Assembly (NCBI RefSeq): GCF_022900255.1
Contig: NZ_JALIRM010000001.1
Span: 372,001-436,000 of the forward strand
DNA: 64,000 nt
Source of the DNA: Lederbergia wuyishanensis
GTDB taxonomy: Bacteria > Bacillota > Bacilli > Bacillales > Bacillaceae_C
Direction: 5' to 3'
The position numbers and the translations under genes are program-made. Below are positions 36,627-46,416 of this stretch, piece after piece (within the stretch, counting starts at the first letter, position 1; the number at the start of each line of letters is the position of its first letter). Under the pieces are notes generated by a model, which saw only the letters and a program-made list of their open reading frames with translations, searched no databases and was not told the DNA's origin.

Positions 36627-37397
36627 ATGAAAAAAACATCAATTCAAGAGATAAAAAAAATTATAGACCAAATTCAAGATGAAAATAATCCATTCTTGAA
36701 ACAACTAACATTAGATTCAAGAAAGGGAGTAAAAGATTTACTGGAAAAGTGGCATCATACGAAAAAACAAGAAAGAGACCAACGTAAGCAATATATCATA
36801 ATGGAAACCTATGAAAGAAGGCTTAGGAAGGATGGGTTTAAATTAATTGCAGGTCTTGATGAAGTTGGTCGAGGACCGCTTGCAGGTCCAGTTGTATCAG
36901 CAGCTGTAATACTTGAAGAAAATTCGTATATTCCAGGCTTAAACGATTCTAAAAAATTGACTGAAAAAAAACGTGAAGAATTATATTCGGAAATTATGTC
37001 CAAATCTGTTGCCGTGGGAATTGGCATTTTATCATCCGAGGAAATTGATAGAGTTAACATTTATGAGGCAACGAAAAAATCTATGTTGGCTGCAGTACAA
37101 AATTTAAGTGTTCAGCCAGATTATTTATTATTGGATGCAATGAAAATTAATAGTATCTATCCTGAAATATCCATTATTAAAGGAGATGCAAAAAGTGTTT
37201 CAATTGCCGCCGCTTCTATCGTGGCAAAAGTGACACGCGACGGTATAATGAAGGATTATCATGAGCAGTATCCTCATTATGGTTTTCATTTACATATGGG
37301 TTATGGTACGAAGTTACACCTTGATGCATTAAATGATTTTGGACCATGTCCAATACATAGAAAAACGTTTGCTCCAATTAAAAAGCTGTTTGAATAG
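36627..37397 (+). CDS. rnhB: Ribonuclease HII
   Basis: Cleaves RNA in RNA-DNA hybrids and starts ribonucleotide excision. The 256-residue protein has an N-terminal extension of about 70 residues, then the signature LIAGLDEVGRGPLAGPVVSAA (first two acidic catalytic residues), DSKKLTEKKRE, LLLDAM (third Asp), and KGDAKSVSIAAASIVAKVTRD. Length matches B. subtilis RnhB (255 aa). ylqG follows 13 bases later. Confidence 0.97.
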   Translation: MKKTSIQEIKKIIDQIQDENNPFLKQLTLDSRKGVKDLLEKWHHTKKQERDQRKQYIIMETYERRLRKDGFKLIAGLDEVGRGPLAGPVVSAAVILEENSYIPGLNDSKKLTEKKREELYSEIMSKSVAVGIGILSSEEIDRVNIYEATKKSMLAAVQNLSVQPDYLLLDAMKINSIYPEISIIKGDAKSVSIAAASIVAKVTRDGIMKDYHEQYPHYGFHLHMGYGTKLHLDALNDFGPCPIHRKTFAPIKKLFE

Positions 37398-37410
37398 AGG
37401 TGGCATACTA

Positions 37411-38679
37411 ATGGTCATGCAAGCAGTTATGAGAGCTTTGTTGCAAAATCAAGAAAATATTCCTCAAGGCTCTATTCATTTTCGGAATGGGCAAGTTTTT
37501 TATGGCGTTATTCAAAGATTGTTTCCAAATCAACACGCGGAAATCAAAATGGGAGTTCACAAATTAATTGCTAGACTTGAAGTTCCATTAGCTGCCGGGA
37601 AAGGTTATTGGCTCCAGGTAACTTCGAATGAAGGTGCGCCAAGGTTAAAACTTCTTAACTCAAACCCCATGTCCAATAATGAATCAACAACAAATCTATT
37701 ACAACAATTAGGACTTTCAAACGATAAAGTCAACCAATCTCTTGTTAGACTTTTAATGAACGAACATATCTTTTTAACGAAAGAAGATATTGTTAATGCT
37801 GTCCAACTTCTTAAACAATCACAAAATCTTGAGGAAGGACTTCAAATTATAAAATTAATGTCCCAAAGAAATTTACCTTATAATGAAGGTGTTTTTAAAT
37901 CGTTAATCGCTTCCGGAAATAATGATTCAACAGAACATTTATTAAAAACTTTACAAGCTTCACTTATATTAGAAGAGAATCAACTCGATTCAACGGGAAA
38001 AGAAATATTAAAGCTGCTGAAATCTTGGGATGTAGAAATATTACCTAATAATCGTGAAAATGCATTGTTGTTGTTAAAGCAGTCGTTACAAAGAACAGGG
38101 ATATTTTATGAAAATACGTTGCTAGACAGTGAACAAAATCATGAATTGTTAAAAGAATCAATGAAACCCCTTTTAGTACAATTTTTACAAGAATCTCAAT
38201 CCATCCAGAGCGAATCAAAATCCATAGCTGAACAACTGTTATTTAGAATGAATGGTTTTCAATTATTATCTTCTGAAAATGGACCCATTCACCATCTTTT
38301 GTATGAAATTCCAATTAAACTTGGTGATTATCCATCTGAGATTGCAATGCAATGGTCGGGTAAAAGAACGGAAGATGGAAAAATAAACTCTGACTTTTGC
38401 AGAATTATTTTTTATCTGGATCTGGAACATTTGAAAGAAACGATGGTCGATATGCAAGTACAAAATCGAATCGTCTCAGTTACCATCCTGAATTCAAGTG
38501 AAGAATTGAAAAATCTTTCTACAGATATGCTGCCTGCTGTAATATCTGGATTAAAGGAATTGGATTATCGATTGTCATCAATAAATTTTAAAACCCCTGA
38601 TAATTACAATAAACAAGATTCTAAGAAAAATAGATATCATTCTAAACAATCCTATAATGGAGTGGATATCAGGATATGA
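37411..38679 (+). CDS. ylqG: YlqG, putative FliK-like protein
   Basis: 422-residue soluble protein, function unproven. A beta-rich N-terminal part (GSIHFRNGQVFYGVIQRLFP) is followed by a helical Leu/Gln-rich middle. The C-terminal region (IPIKLGDYPSEIAMQWSGKR, then FYLDLEHLKETMVDMQVQNR and VISGLKELDYRL) has the layout of the C-terminal domain of flagellar hook-length protein FliK. ATG 37411 follows AGAGGTGG. It overlaps ylqH by 4 bases; ylqH is an FlhB C-domain homologue, so the two may form a FliK-FlhB-like pair outside the flagellar operon. The FliK similarity is inference from pattern and context. Confidence 0.8.
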   Translation: MVMQAVMRALLQNQENIPQGSIHFRNGQVFYGVIQRLFPNQHAEIKMGVHKLIARLEVPLAAGKGYWLQVTSNEGAPRLKLLNSNPMSNNESTTNLLQQLGLSNDKVNQSLVRLLMNEHIFLTKEDIVNAVQLLKQSQNLEEGLQIIKLMSQRNLPYNEGVFKSLIASGNNDSTEHLLKTLQASLILEENQLDSTGKEILKLLKSWDVEILPNNRENALLLLKQSLQRTGIFYENTLLDSEQNHELLKESMKPLLVQFLQESQSIQSESKSIAEQLLFRMNGFQLLSSENGPIHHLLYEIPIKLGDYPSEIAMQWSGKRTEDGKINSDFCRIIFYLDLEHLKETMVDMQVQNRIVSVTILNSSEELKNLSTDMLPAVISGLKELDYRLSSINFKTPDNYNKQDSKKNRYHSKQSYNGVDIRI

Positions 38680-38966
38680 GTAAACGAAGGGAACTACCAA
38701 TAAAGGAAGCAGTAGCTTTACATTATAAAAGTAATATACACGACGCACCTATTGTAGTAGCTAAAGGAAAAGGAATCATCGCTGAAAATATATTATCTAT
38801 TGGTAGTGAAAACGATATTCCCATACAACAAGATCCAACTCTTGTAGAATTACTAGGTCAACTAAATATTAATGAAACAATACCAGAAGATTTGTATAAC
38901 GCTGTTGCAGAAATATTTGCATTCGTATATCAATTGGATAAACGAAAAGGAAAAGTCCGTCTTTAA
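38676..38966 (+). CDS. ylqH: YlqH, FlhB C-terminal-domain homologue
   Basis: 96-residue protein made only of the cytoplasmic domain of FlhB/YscU export switches: [51 protein letters not shown] and [20 protein letters not shown]. The autocleavage motif NPTH is replaced by HDAP, so it represents a preformed post-cleavage fragment without the membrane part. It overlaps ylqG by 4 bases. Role unknown; it could compete with or substitute for the FlhB C-domain. Confidence 0.88.
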   Translation: MSKRRELPIKEAVALHYKSNIHDAPIVVAKGKGIIAENILSIGSENDIPIQQDPTLVELLGQLNINETIPEDLYNAVAEIFAFVYQLDKRKGKVRL

Positions 38967-38968
38967 TA

Positions 38969-38998
38969 TTGGACATCCGATAAGCGTTTTAATACAAT
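38969..38998 (+). promoter_or_regulatory. Candidate sucC promoter
   Basis: TTGGAC (38969-38974), 18-base spacer, TACAAT (38993-38998), 45 bases before the sucC start. Confidence 0.4.
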
Positions 38999-39042
38999 AT
39001 ATAAGGCAATCTATTTTTGACATTGTGATTGGAGGATGCAAA

Positions 39043-40203
39043 ATGAATATCCATGAATATCAAGGTAAAGAAATCCTCAGAAAATATGGGGTTTCTGTAC
39101 CTAATGGAAAAGTTGCTTTCACAGTTGAAGAAGCTGTTGAAGCAGCGAAGGAGCTTGGTTCCGATGTTAGTGTTGTAAAAGCACAAATACATGCAGGTGG
39201 CCGTGGTAAAGCTGGTGGGGTAAAAGTAGCTAAAAACTTAGAAGAAGTGCGTACATATGCCAACGAAATTTTAGGGAAAACACTTGTAACTCATCAAACT
39301 GGACCAGCTGGAAAAGAAGTAAAACGCCTATTGATTGAAGAAGGCTGCGATATTAAGAAAGAGTATTATGTTGGTTTAGTAGTGGACCGTGCTACAGATC
39401 GTGTTGTCTTAATGGCTTCTGAAGAAGGCGGTACTGAGATTGAAGAAGTAGCAGAAAATACTCCTGAAAAAATATTCTACGAAGTAGTTGATCCAGTTGT
39501 CGGTTTAACAGGATTCCAAGCTCGTAGAATTGCATTTAATATTAATATTCCAAAGGAACTTGTTGGTAAAGCCGCTAAATTTATGCTTAGTCTTTACCGT
39601 GCCTTTGTTGACAATGATTGTTCTATTGCAGAAATCAACCCATTAGTTGTTACTGGTGATGGAAACGTAATGGCTCTTGATGCAAAATTGAATTTTGATG
39701 CAAACGCTCTTTATAGACATAAAGATATTCTTGAGTATCGTGATCTTGATGAAGAAGATGAAAAAGAAATCGAAGCATCTAAATATGATTTAAGCTATAT
39801 TTCACTTGATGGGAACATTGGTTGTATGGTTAATGGTGCAGGATTAGCGATGGCTACAATGGACATCATTAAATATTATGGCGGAGATCCCGCTAACTTC
39901 CTTGACGTTGGTGGCGGTGCGACAGCAGAGAAAGTAACAGAAGCATTCAAAATTATCCTATCTGATGAAAATGTAAAAGGTATATTCGTAAATATCTTTG
40001 GTGGAATAATGAAATGTGACGTTATTGCAACTGGGGTTGTTGAAGCAGCTAAACAAGTAGGACTTGAAGTACCACTTGTTGTAAGACTAGAAGGAACAAA
40101 CGTCGATTTAGGAAAGAAAATATTGAATGAATCCGGATTAAACATCATTGCTGCGGAATCAATGGCAGATGGTGCTCAAAAGATTGTTGGATTAGTCGGA
40201 TAA
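39043..40203 (+). CDS. sucC: Succinate-CoA ligase, ADP-forming, beta subunit
   Basis: Citric acid cycle enzyme; the beta chain supplies the nucleotide site. The 386-residue protein has [17 protein letters not shown], the ATP-grasp segment [26 protein letters not shown] and the C-terminal [14 protein letters not shown], and [17 protein letters not shown] 39043 follows TTGGAGGATG; upstream in-frame extension overlaps ylqH and is spurious. sucD follows after 54 bases. Confidence 0.98.
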   Translation: MNIHEYQGKEILRKYGVSVPNGKVAFTVEEAVEAAKELGSDVSVVKAQIHAGGRGKAGGVKVAKNLEEVRTYANEILGKTLVTHQTGPAGKEVKRLLIEEGCDIKKEYYVGLVVDRATDRVVLMASEEGGTEIEEVAENTPEKIFYEVVDPVVGLTGFQARRIAFNINIPKELVGKAAKFMLSLYRAFVDNDCSIAEINPLVVTGDGNVMALDAKLNFDANALYRHKDILEYRDLDEEDEKEIEASKYDLSYISLDGNIGCMVNGAGLAMATMDIIKYYGGDPANFLDVGGGATAEKVTEAFKIILSDENVKGIFVNIFGGIMKCDVIATGVVEAAKQVGLEVPLVVRLEGTNVDLGKKILNESGLNIIAAESMADGAQKIVGLVG

Positions 40204-40257
40204 ACATATATGCTGACTTACTGTCTGCATCGAGAAAACTGAAAGGTAGGGAAAATA

Positions 40258-41160
40258 ATGAGTGTTTTTGTCAATAAAGATACGAAAGTAATCGTGCAAG
40301 GAATCACTGGATCTACTGCACTTTTCCATACGAAACAAATGCTTGAATATGGCACGAAAATCGTTGGCGGCGTAACACCTGGTAAAGGTGGTACAGAAGT
40401 TGAAGGTGTTCCTGTTTTTAATACTGTAGAAGAAGCCGTAAAAGCTACAGGTGCCAATGCATCCGTTATTTATGTTCCAGCACCATTTGCTGCTGACGCT
40501 ATTTTAGAAGCAGTAGACGCTGAATTAGATCTTGTCATTTGTATAACAGAGCATATTCCAGTTCTTGATATGGTAAATGTAAAACGTTATATGGAAGGCA
40601 AAAAGACACGTCTTGTTGGTCCAAACTGTCCTGGAGTCATCACACCAGATGAATGTAAAATTGGAATTATGCCAGGGTATATTCATACAAAAGGCCATGT
40701 AGGTGTAGTGTCCCGTTCTGGTACATTAACATATGAGGCTGTTCATCAGTTAACTCAAGCGGGTGTTGGCCAATCTACTGCAGTTGGAATTGGCGGAGAC
40801 CCTGTCAATGGAACAAATTTCATCGATGTATTGAAAGCATTTAACGATGATCCTGAAACTGAAGCTGTCATCATGATTGGTGAAATCGGTGGTACAGCTG
40901 AGGAAGAGGCTGCAAGATGGGTTAAGGCTAATATGACTAAGCCAGTTGTTGGATTTATCGGTGGGCGTACAGCACCTCCAGGAAAACGTATGGGACATGC
41001 AGGTGCCATTATTTCTGGCGGAAAAGGTACTGCTGATGAAAAAATCCGCGTTATGAATGAATGTGGAATTCAAGTTGCCGATACACCATCTGTAATTGGT
41101 GAAACACTAATTAAAGTGATAAAAGAAAAAGGTCTTTACGAAAAGTGTAAAACACACTAA
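40258..41160 (+). CDS. sucD: Succinate-CoA ligase, ADP-forming, alpha subunit
   Basis: CoA-binding subunit that forms the phosphohistidine intermediate. The 300-residue protein has a Rossmann start ([20 protein letters not shown]), [20 protein letters not shown], the switch [16 protein letters not shown] and the active-site His in [14 protein letters not shown]. Length matches B. subtilis SucD. A bidirectional-looking terminator follows it. Confidence 0.98.
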   Translation: MSVFVNKDTKVIVQGITGSTALFHTKQMLEYGTKIVGGVTPGKGGTEVEGVPVFNTVEEAVKATGANASVIYVPAPFAADAILEAVDAELDLVICITEHIPVLDMVNVKRYMEGKKTRLVGPNCPGVITPDECKIGIMPGYIHTKGHVGVVSRSGTLTYEAVHQLTQAGVGQSTAVGIGGDPVNGTNFIDVLKAFNDDPETEAVIMIGEIGGTAEEEAARWVKANMTKPVVGFIGGRTAPPGKRMGHAGAIISGGKGTADEKIRVMNECGIQVADTPSVIGETLIKVIKEKGLYEKCKTH

Positions 41161-41177
41161 AATATGAGATTTTCATT

Positions 41178-41208
41178 AAAATAGCCTCTCCAAAAGAGGG
41201 GCTATTTT
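41178..41208 (+). terminator. Terminator after sucD
   Basis: AAAATAGCCTCT pairs with AGAGGGGCTATTTT (one bulged G), A-rich before and T-rich after. Confidence 0.8.
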
Positions 41209-41227
41209 GTAAATTCTAAAAAGGAGC

Positions 41228-42106
41228 TTGATTGAAATTTTTAATAATAAGCTTTTCCACCTCGTTCATTCCAGGTTCTTAACGAGTACATCCATAAGAA
41301 AACTTCTGAAGCATGATCCTCAATTGAAAGATCTCTACAATATGTCCCCAGCAAACCTGCAACATATTTTTCAATTTGATTCGAGTACGATGGAAAAATT
41401 CACAAATGAATTCCTTTCAATTAATGTGCATAAACTTATTAAACTATATAAATCTAATAAAATATTTTTTATTACTTATAAAGATCCAGAATATCCAAGG
41501 CAGTTAAAAGAAATTCATGAGCCTCCCCTAATATTATTTTACATGGGGGATAAATCCTTATTATATAAACCTTCGATTGCTGTTGTGGGAGCGAGAGCTG
41601 CTAATCAATATGCAAAAAATGGACTTGATTTGATTTTGCCAAAATTAATAAAAAATAATATTGTAATTATAAGCGGTCTTGCCAAAGGAACAGATACGTA
41701 TGCACATGAAAAAACAATTGAATTTGGAGGAAAGACCATTGCTGTTCTTGGTGGAGGATTCTTTCATTTATACCCTGCAGAAAATAAAGCGCTTGCAGCA
41801 AAAATAGTTAAAAACCATTTGCTTTTATCGGAGTATCCTCCAATAATAAAACCAGAACGTTGGCATTTTCCGATGAGGAATCGTATTATAAGTGGGCTTT
41901 CGAGAGGAACCGTAGTTATTCAGGCAAAAAAGAGAAGTGGATCACTAATCACGGCTGATTTGGCACTCGAAGCTGGCAGAGAAGTTTTTGCCTTACCTGG
42001 CCCAATCGACGATTCACTTTCGGAAGGTACCAATCATCTCATTCAACAAGGAGCTAAGCTGATTGCTTCTGGACAGGACATTTTAGAGGAAATATTGATT
42101 GATTAA
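41228..42106 (+). CDS. dprA: DNA-processing protein DprA (Smf)
   Basis: Binds incoming single-stranded DNA in natural transformation and loads RecA. The 292-residue protein has a degenerate N-terminal helical domain and a Rossmann core: IAVVGARAANQYA, ISGLAKGTDTYAHEKTIEFG, GKTIAVLGGGF, LSEYPP, RNRIISGLSRGTVVIQA and KRSGSLITADLALEAGREVFALPG. Start choice is difficult: TTG 41228 lies one base after AAGGAG, and in-frame ATT 41231 has four bases of spacing. No ATG or GTG is available near the expected start. It stands between sucD and topA as usual. Confidence 0.94.
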   Translation: MIEIFNNKLFHLVHSRFLTSTSIRKLLKHDPQLKDLYNMSPANLQHIFQFDSSTMEKFTNEFLSINVHKLIKLYKSNKIFFITYKDPEYPRQLKEIHEPPLILFYMGDKSLLYKPSIAVVGARAANQYAKNGLDLILPKLIKNNIVIISGLAKGTDTYAHEKTIEFGGKTIAVLGGGFFHLYPAENKALAAKIVKNHLLLSEYPPIIKPERWHFPMRNRIISGLSRGTVVIQAKKRSGSLITADLALEAGREVFALPGPIDDSLSEGTNHLIQQGAKLIASGQDILEEILID

Positions 42107-42295
42107 ACATTTTTTTTAGTTTCAGGCTTTAAAATAAATTATTATTCAAGTATAACTTTGATTAGGCTTAGATGCGAGACACCCTGCTGAAAAAAACACA
42201 AAAGAACCTCGCAGTAGTTTCAAGAGCTGAGGAGGCTTCATAGAGTGTTAAGATGCAAGTATTAGAGGTTAGCGGTCCATTTCTATACCTTACAT

Positions 42296-42331
42296 TTGCT
42301 TGTCTCTCCTTTTCAAGCGCCTTCAATTTTT
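42296..42331 (+). repeat. Eroded interspersed repeat, copy 6 (3' end)
   Basis: GCTTGTCTCTCCTTTTCAAG followed by CGCCTTCAATTTTT resembles the right end of the copy at 34948. The left end could not be placed. Confidence 0.3.
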
Positions 42332-42486
42332 AAACTACCAGGAAAATGAGTTTTTAGAGCGGAAATCAAAACAAATGGTCAAAAGAGCTAAAATAAAAAG
42401 CTTGCATTTCCGTATATTGTAGGATAGATTTTTCATAACAATTTATTAAAATGTTAAAGATCATTTACACTCGACAATTTTCTTCA

Positions 42487-42515
42487 TTGACAAAATGTTC
42501 TTTCCCATATAGTAT
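42487..42515 (+). promoter_or_regulatory. Probable sigma-A promoter of topA
   Basis: Perfect -35 TTGACA (42487-42492), 17-base spacer, TAGTAT (42510-42515); TATAGT at 15-base spacing overlaps. Confidence 0.6.
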
Positions 42516-42543
42516 TTACACTGATTTATAGGGAGGATTGTGT

Positions 42544-44619
42544 ATGTCGGATTACTTAGTTATTGTGGAATCGCCTGCAAAGGCTAAAACAATAGAACGT
42601 TACTTAGGAAAAAAATATAAAGTGAAAGCGTCCATGGGGCACATAAGAGATCTACCAAGGAGCCAAATGGGTGTAAACGTTAACGATAATTATGAACCAA
42701 AATATATAACAATTAGAGGAAAAGGACCGGTATTAAAAGATTTAAAAACCGCAGCAAAAAAAGCAAAAAAAGTTTTTCTCGCAGCTGACCCTGATCGTGA
42801 AGGCGAAGCTATTGCATGGCACTTAGCTCATAGCTTGGATGTAGATGTTAATTCAGATTGCCGTGTAGTATTTAATGAAATAACTAAAGATGCCATTAAG
42901 GAGTCTTTTAAGCACCCTCGTCCAATTAATATGGACTTAGTCGATGCCCAACAGGCTAGAAGGGTGTTAGATAGGCTTGTTGGCTATAATATTAGCCCAC
43001 TTTTTTGGAAAAAAGTAAAAAAGGGACTTAGTGCAGGAAGAGTACAATCTGTCGCAGTACGATTAATAATTGACAGAGAAAATGAGATTAAGAAATTTAT
43101 TCCTGAGGAATATTGGTCAATAGAAGGGGATTTTAAAAAGAATAAAGAACGCTTTCAAGCCTCGTTTTATGGATTAAACGATAAAAAAACAAAGCTCAGC
43201 AATAAAGATGATGTAGATTCCATCATGAACAAAATAAATGGCGATACCTTTCTAGTAGAATCAGTCGAAAAAAAGGAGAGAAAGAGAAATCCTGCTTTGC
43301 CATTTACTACTTCTTCATTACAGCAGGAAGCTGCAAGAAAATTGAACTTTAGAGCAAAAAAGACGATGATGCTAGCTCAGCAACTATACGAAGGGATAGC
43401 AATTGGCAAAGAAGGCACAGTCGGTCTCATCACATATATGAGAACAGATTCTACAAGAATCTCCGAAGTAGCTCAGAAAGAAACAGCAGAATTTATTAAG
43501 GCTAAGTTTGGAAATGACTATTTAAAATATTCCAATTCAAAAGATAAAAAACAAACAAATGCTCAAGATGCCCATGAAGCCATTAGACCCACTAGTACTT
43601 TTAGAGACCCTATTACTGTAAAAGATTATTTAAGCAGAGATCAATATCGCCTGTATAAGTTGATATGGGATCGATTTGTGGCGAGTCAAATGGCACCTGC
43701 CGTAATGGATACAATGGCTGTAACTTTAACAAATGGTGAAGTGTATTTCCGTGCAAATGGATCAAAAATTAAATTTCCTGGTTTCATGAAGGTTTATGTT
43801 GAAGGAACAGACGATCAACAAGAAGAGAAAGAAAACATGCTCCCAGAACTGGTTGTAGGTGATAAGGTTAAAGCTGAAAAGTTAGTTCCAAAACAGCATT
43901 TTACACAGCCCCCTCCAAGATATACTGAGGCAAGACTTGTAAAAACACTTGAAGAACTTGGAATAGGCAGACCATCTACGTATGCGCCGACACTTGATAC
44001 CATTCAAAAACGTGGATATGTAGCTCTTGATAATAAACGATTTGTCCCAACTGAACTTGGGGAGATTGTGCATGAGATAATGGTGGAATTTTTCCCAGAA
44101 GTTATCGATGTAGAATTTACTGCTAAGATGGAAAATGAGTTGGATGAAATCGAAGATGGTAAAATCAAATGGGTTTCAATCATTGATGAATTTTATAAAG
44201 ACTTTGAGAAGAACTTGAAAAAAGCCGAAAAAGAAATGCAGGAAGTAGAAATAAAGGATGAATATGCAGGAGAGAATTGTGAAAACTGCGGAAATCCTAT
44301 GGTCATTAAAATGGGGCGTTTCGGAAAATTTATGGCGTGCAGCAATTTTCCGGATTGTCGAAATACAAAGCCAATCGTGAAACAGATCGGTGTTCAATGT
44401 CCTAAATGTAAAGAGGGACATATTATTGAAAGAAAAAGTAAAAAGAATAGAATATTTTACGGGTGTGATCGTTATCCATCTTGTGACTTTGTCTCATGGG
44501 ATAAACCTCTAGAACGGCCATGTCCAAAATGCAACGATGTTCTAGTCGAGAAAAAACTTAAAAAAGGGATTCAAGTCCAATGTGCCGCATGTGACTATAA
44601 AGAGAAGCCCGTTCAATAG
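42544..44619 (+). CDS. topA: DNA topoisomerase I
   Basis: Type IA topoisomerase that relaxes negative supercoils. The roughly 691-residue protein has the TOPRIM domain ([36 protein letters not shown]), the active-site Tyr in [25 protein letters not shown] and [12 protein letters not shown]. Three C-terminal zinc ribbons follow: CENCG...CSNFPDC, CPKC...CDRYPSC and CPKC...CAAC. ATG 42544 follows GGGAGG; TTG 42538 is too close to it. Length matches B. subtilis TopA. trmFO, the usual next gene, is absent. Confidence 0.97.
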   Translation: MSDYLVIVESPAKAKTIERYLGKKYKVKASMGHIRDLPRSQMGVNVNDNYEPKYITIRGKGPVLKDLKTAAKKAKKVFLAADPDREGEAIAWHLAHSLDVDVNSDCRVVFNEITKDAIKESFKHPRPINMDLVDAQQARRVLDRLVGYNISPLFWKKVKKGLSAGRVQSVAVRLIIDRENEIKKFIPEEYWSIEGDFKKNKERFQASFYGLNDKKTKLSNKDDVDSIMNKINGDTFLVESVEKKERKRNPALPFTTSSLQQEAARKLNFRAKKTMMLAQQLYEGIAIGKEGTVGLITYMRTDSTRISEVAQKETAEFIKAKFGNDYLKYSNSKDKKQTNAQDAHEAIRPTSTFRDPITVKDYLSRDQYRLYKLIWDRFVASQMAPAVMDTMAVTLTNGEVYFRANGSKIKFPGFMKVYVEGTDDQQEEKENMLPELVVGDKVKAEKLVPKQHFTQPPPRYTEARLVKTLEELGIGRPSTYAPTLDTIQKRGYVALDNKRFVPTELGEIVHEIMVEFFPEVIDVEFTAKMENELDEIEDGKIKWVSIIDEFYKDFEKNLKKAEKEMQEVEIKDEYAGENCENCGNPMVIKMGRFGKFMACSNFPDCRNTKPIVKQIGVQCPKCKEGHIIERKSKKNRIFYGCDRYPSCDFVSWDKPLERPCPKCNDVLVEKKLKKGIQVQCAACDYKEKPVQ

Positions 44620-44628
44620 CAAGACAAA

Positions 44629-44669
44629 AAAGCTATCTCCAAATCCAAAGGGGATAGCTTTGATTTTTT
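44629..44669 (+). terminator. Terminator after topA
   Basis: A 12-bp stem (arm AAAGCTATCTCC, one G-U pair) with a 9-base loop followed by GATTTTTTA. Confidence 0.85.
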
Positions 44670-44853
44670 AGAGCTTATGAATGTTATTTGCTTGTCGAAT
44701 AGTGTAAAATGCAATAATAATATATAACTTGAAAATTCTTAAAGATACGAGTGTTGTCGTTGCCATTTACTGAGCATTATTCCTAAAAAAAGTAGTAATT
44801 GGCAAAAGTTAGTAAGAACAATTCAAAACTTTGTGAAAAATTTGTAACATTAA

Positions 44854-44882
44854 TTGCATCGATGATTAAATTGTGTTAATAT
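44854..44882 (+). promoter_or_regulatory. Probable promoter of xerC-hslVU-codY
   Basis: TTGCAT (44854-44859), 17-base spacer, TAATAT (44877-44882) with an upstream TGT, 26 bases before the xerC ATG. Confidence 0.6.
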
Positions 44883-44907
44883 TTAGTAGCCTTCGAGAGG
44901 TGAAGCG

Positions 44908-45813
44908 ATGAATAAGTTTTCAGATGAATCAGTATACTCTTTTATAGAATATTTGCAAATAGAACGTAATTATTCGGAGTACACAATCGACTTTTATAAG
45001 AAGGATATTGAGCATTTTGCTTTGTTCATGAATGCACAAGGGCTAAAATCGTTTTCTGATGTTGAATATTTTGATGCGAGGCTTTACGTTACTGAACTTT
45101 ATAATCAAAAACTTGCAAGGGCAAGTGCATCTAGAAAAATTTCATGTCTTCGAAGTTTTTATAAATTTCTTTTGAGAGAAGGACTGGTGAAAGAAAATCC
45201 TTTTTCTCTCATTATCCAACCTAAAACTGGAATCAAGATTCCTAGTTTTTTCTATGAAGAAGAAATGAATTTACTTTTTGAAGCTTGCATGGAATCAACA
45301 TCATTAAATATTCGAAATCTTGCTTTGTTAGAATTGTTGTATGCTACAGGAATAAGAGTTAGTGAATGTGCAAATATTCAACTTAAAAATGTTGATTTTG
45401 ATTTTTCGACCATCCTTGTAAAAGGAAAAGGCCGAAGAGAAAGATACGTTCCTTTCGGTAGTTTTGCAAATGAGGCATTACAAAATTACATACAAAATGG
45501 TGTAAGAAAAGAACTATTGAAAGGTCGAGAAGATCACCAATATTTATTCGTCAATTCACGAGGTGGCCCGCTTACAGACCGTGGAATCCGCCATATTTTA
45601 AAAACCGTTATAGAATCTGCGTCATTGACTGGAAAAATTCATCCACATATGATTCGACATTCCTTTGCAACTCACTTGCTTAACAATGGTGCAGATATGA
45701 GAACTGTTCAAGAATTGTTAGGTCATTCCCATCTATCGTCCACACAAGTATACACTCATGTTACGAAAGAACATTTGCGAAGTACGTATTTGAACCATCA
45801 TCCTAGGGCATAA
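44908..45813 (+). CDS. xerC: Tyrosine recombinase XerC (CodV)
   Basis: Site-specific recombinase that, with XerD (RipX), resolves chromosome dimers at dif. The 301-residue protein has an N-terminal SAM-like domain (YLQIERNYSEYTIDFYKKDI) and the catalytic domain: Arg in YATGIRVSE near residue 149, Lys in VKGKGRRER, HMIRHSFATHLL (His-x-x-Arg), GHSHLSSTQ and the nucleophile Tyr in VYTHV. It heads the xerC-hslV-hslU-codY operon and has its own promoter. Confidence 0.96.
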   Translation: MNKFSDESVYSFIEYLQIERNYSEYTIDFYKKDIEHFALFMNAQGLKSFSDVEYFDARLYVTELYNQKLARASASRKISCLRSFYKFLLREGLVKENPFSLIIQPKTGIKIPSFFYEEEMNLLFEACMESTSLNIRNLALLELLYATGIRVSECANIQLKNVDFDFSTILVKGKGRRERYVPFGSFANEALQNYIQNGVRKELLKGREDHQYLFVNSRGGPLTDRGIRHILKTVIESASLTGKIHPHMIRHSFATHLLNNGADMRTVQELLGHSHLSSTQVYTHVTKEHLRSTYLNHHPRA

Positions 45814-45837
45814 GCATAAAGCAGGGAGGAATGGAAA

Positions 45838-46380
45838 ATGAACCAATTTCATGCTACAACTATATTTGCAGTACAACATAAAGGAAAATGTGCAATGGCT
45901 GGAGATGGTCAAGTCACATTTGGAAATGCTGTCGTAATGAAGCATACTGCAAAAAAAGTTCGAAAACTTTTTAATGGAAAAGTTTTAGCGGGATTTGCGG
46001 GCTCCGTAGCAGATGCCTTTACTTTATTCGAAAAATTTGAAGGTAAGCTCCAAGAATACAATGGAAATCTTCAACGTGCAGCCGTGGAGTTGGCAAAAGA
46101 ATGGAGAAGCGATAAGGTATTACGAAAGCTCGAAGCAATGCTGATTGTAATGGACAACGATAATTTATTGCTAGTATCCGGAACTGGTGAAGTTATTGAG
46201 CCAGATGATGGAATACTTGCTATAGGGTCAGGTGGTAATTACGCATTAGCTGCTGGCAGAGCACTTAAAAATTATGCAGCTGATCATTTATCTGCTAAGG
46301 AAATGGCGCAAGCAGCTCTAGAAATTGTGGCAGATATTTGTGTGTACACGAATAGAAATATTATTGTTGAAGAGCTTTAA
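45838..46380 (+). CDS. hslV: ATP-dependent protease proteolytic subunit HslV (ClpQ/CodW)
   Basis: Proteasome-like peptidase working with HslU. The 180-residue protein reads [20 protein letters not shown], with [30 protein letters not shown] and [17 protein letters not shown]. subtilis CodW is reported to be an N-terminal serine protease with sequence MSSFHATT; here residues 2-3 are Asn-Gln, so the nucleophile must be Thr7 after propeptide removal, or activity differs. Shine-Dalgarno AGGGAGG precedes ATG 45838. hslU follows after 36 bases. Confidence 0.95.
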   Translation: MNQFHATTIFAVQHKGKCAMAGDGQVTFGNAVVMKHTAKKVRKLFNGKVLAGFAGSVADAFTLFEKFEGKLQEYNGNLQRAAVELAKEWRSDKVLRKLEAMLIVMDNDNLLLVSGTGEVIEPDDGILAIGSGGNYALAAGRALKNYAADHLSAKEMAQAALEIVADICVYTNRNIIVEEL

Positions 46381-46416
46381 AAAACTGAAAACATCGCTTT
46401 TAAAGGAGGGTTCTGT

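Larger units (their letters stand above)
42107..42543 (+). other. 437-base gap between dprA and topA
   Basis: No gene seen. It contains an eroded repeat end (42296-42331), a weak GCGAG/CTCGC inverted repeat around 42173-42213, and the topA promoter. Confidence 0.6.
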
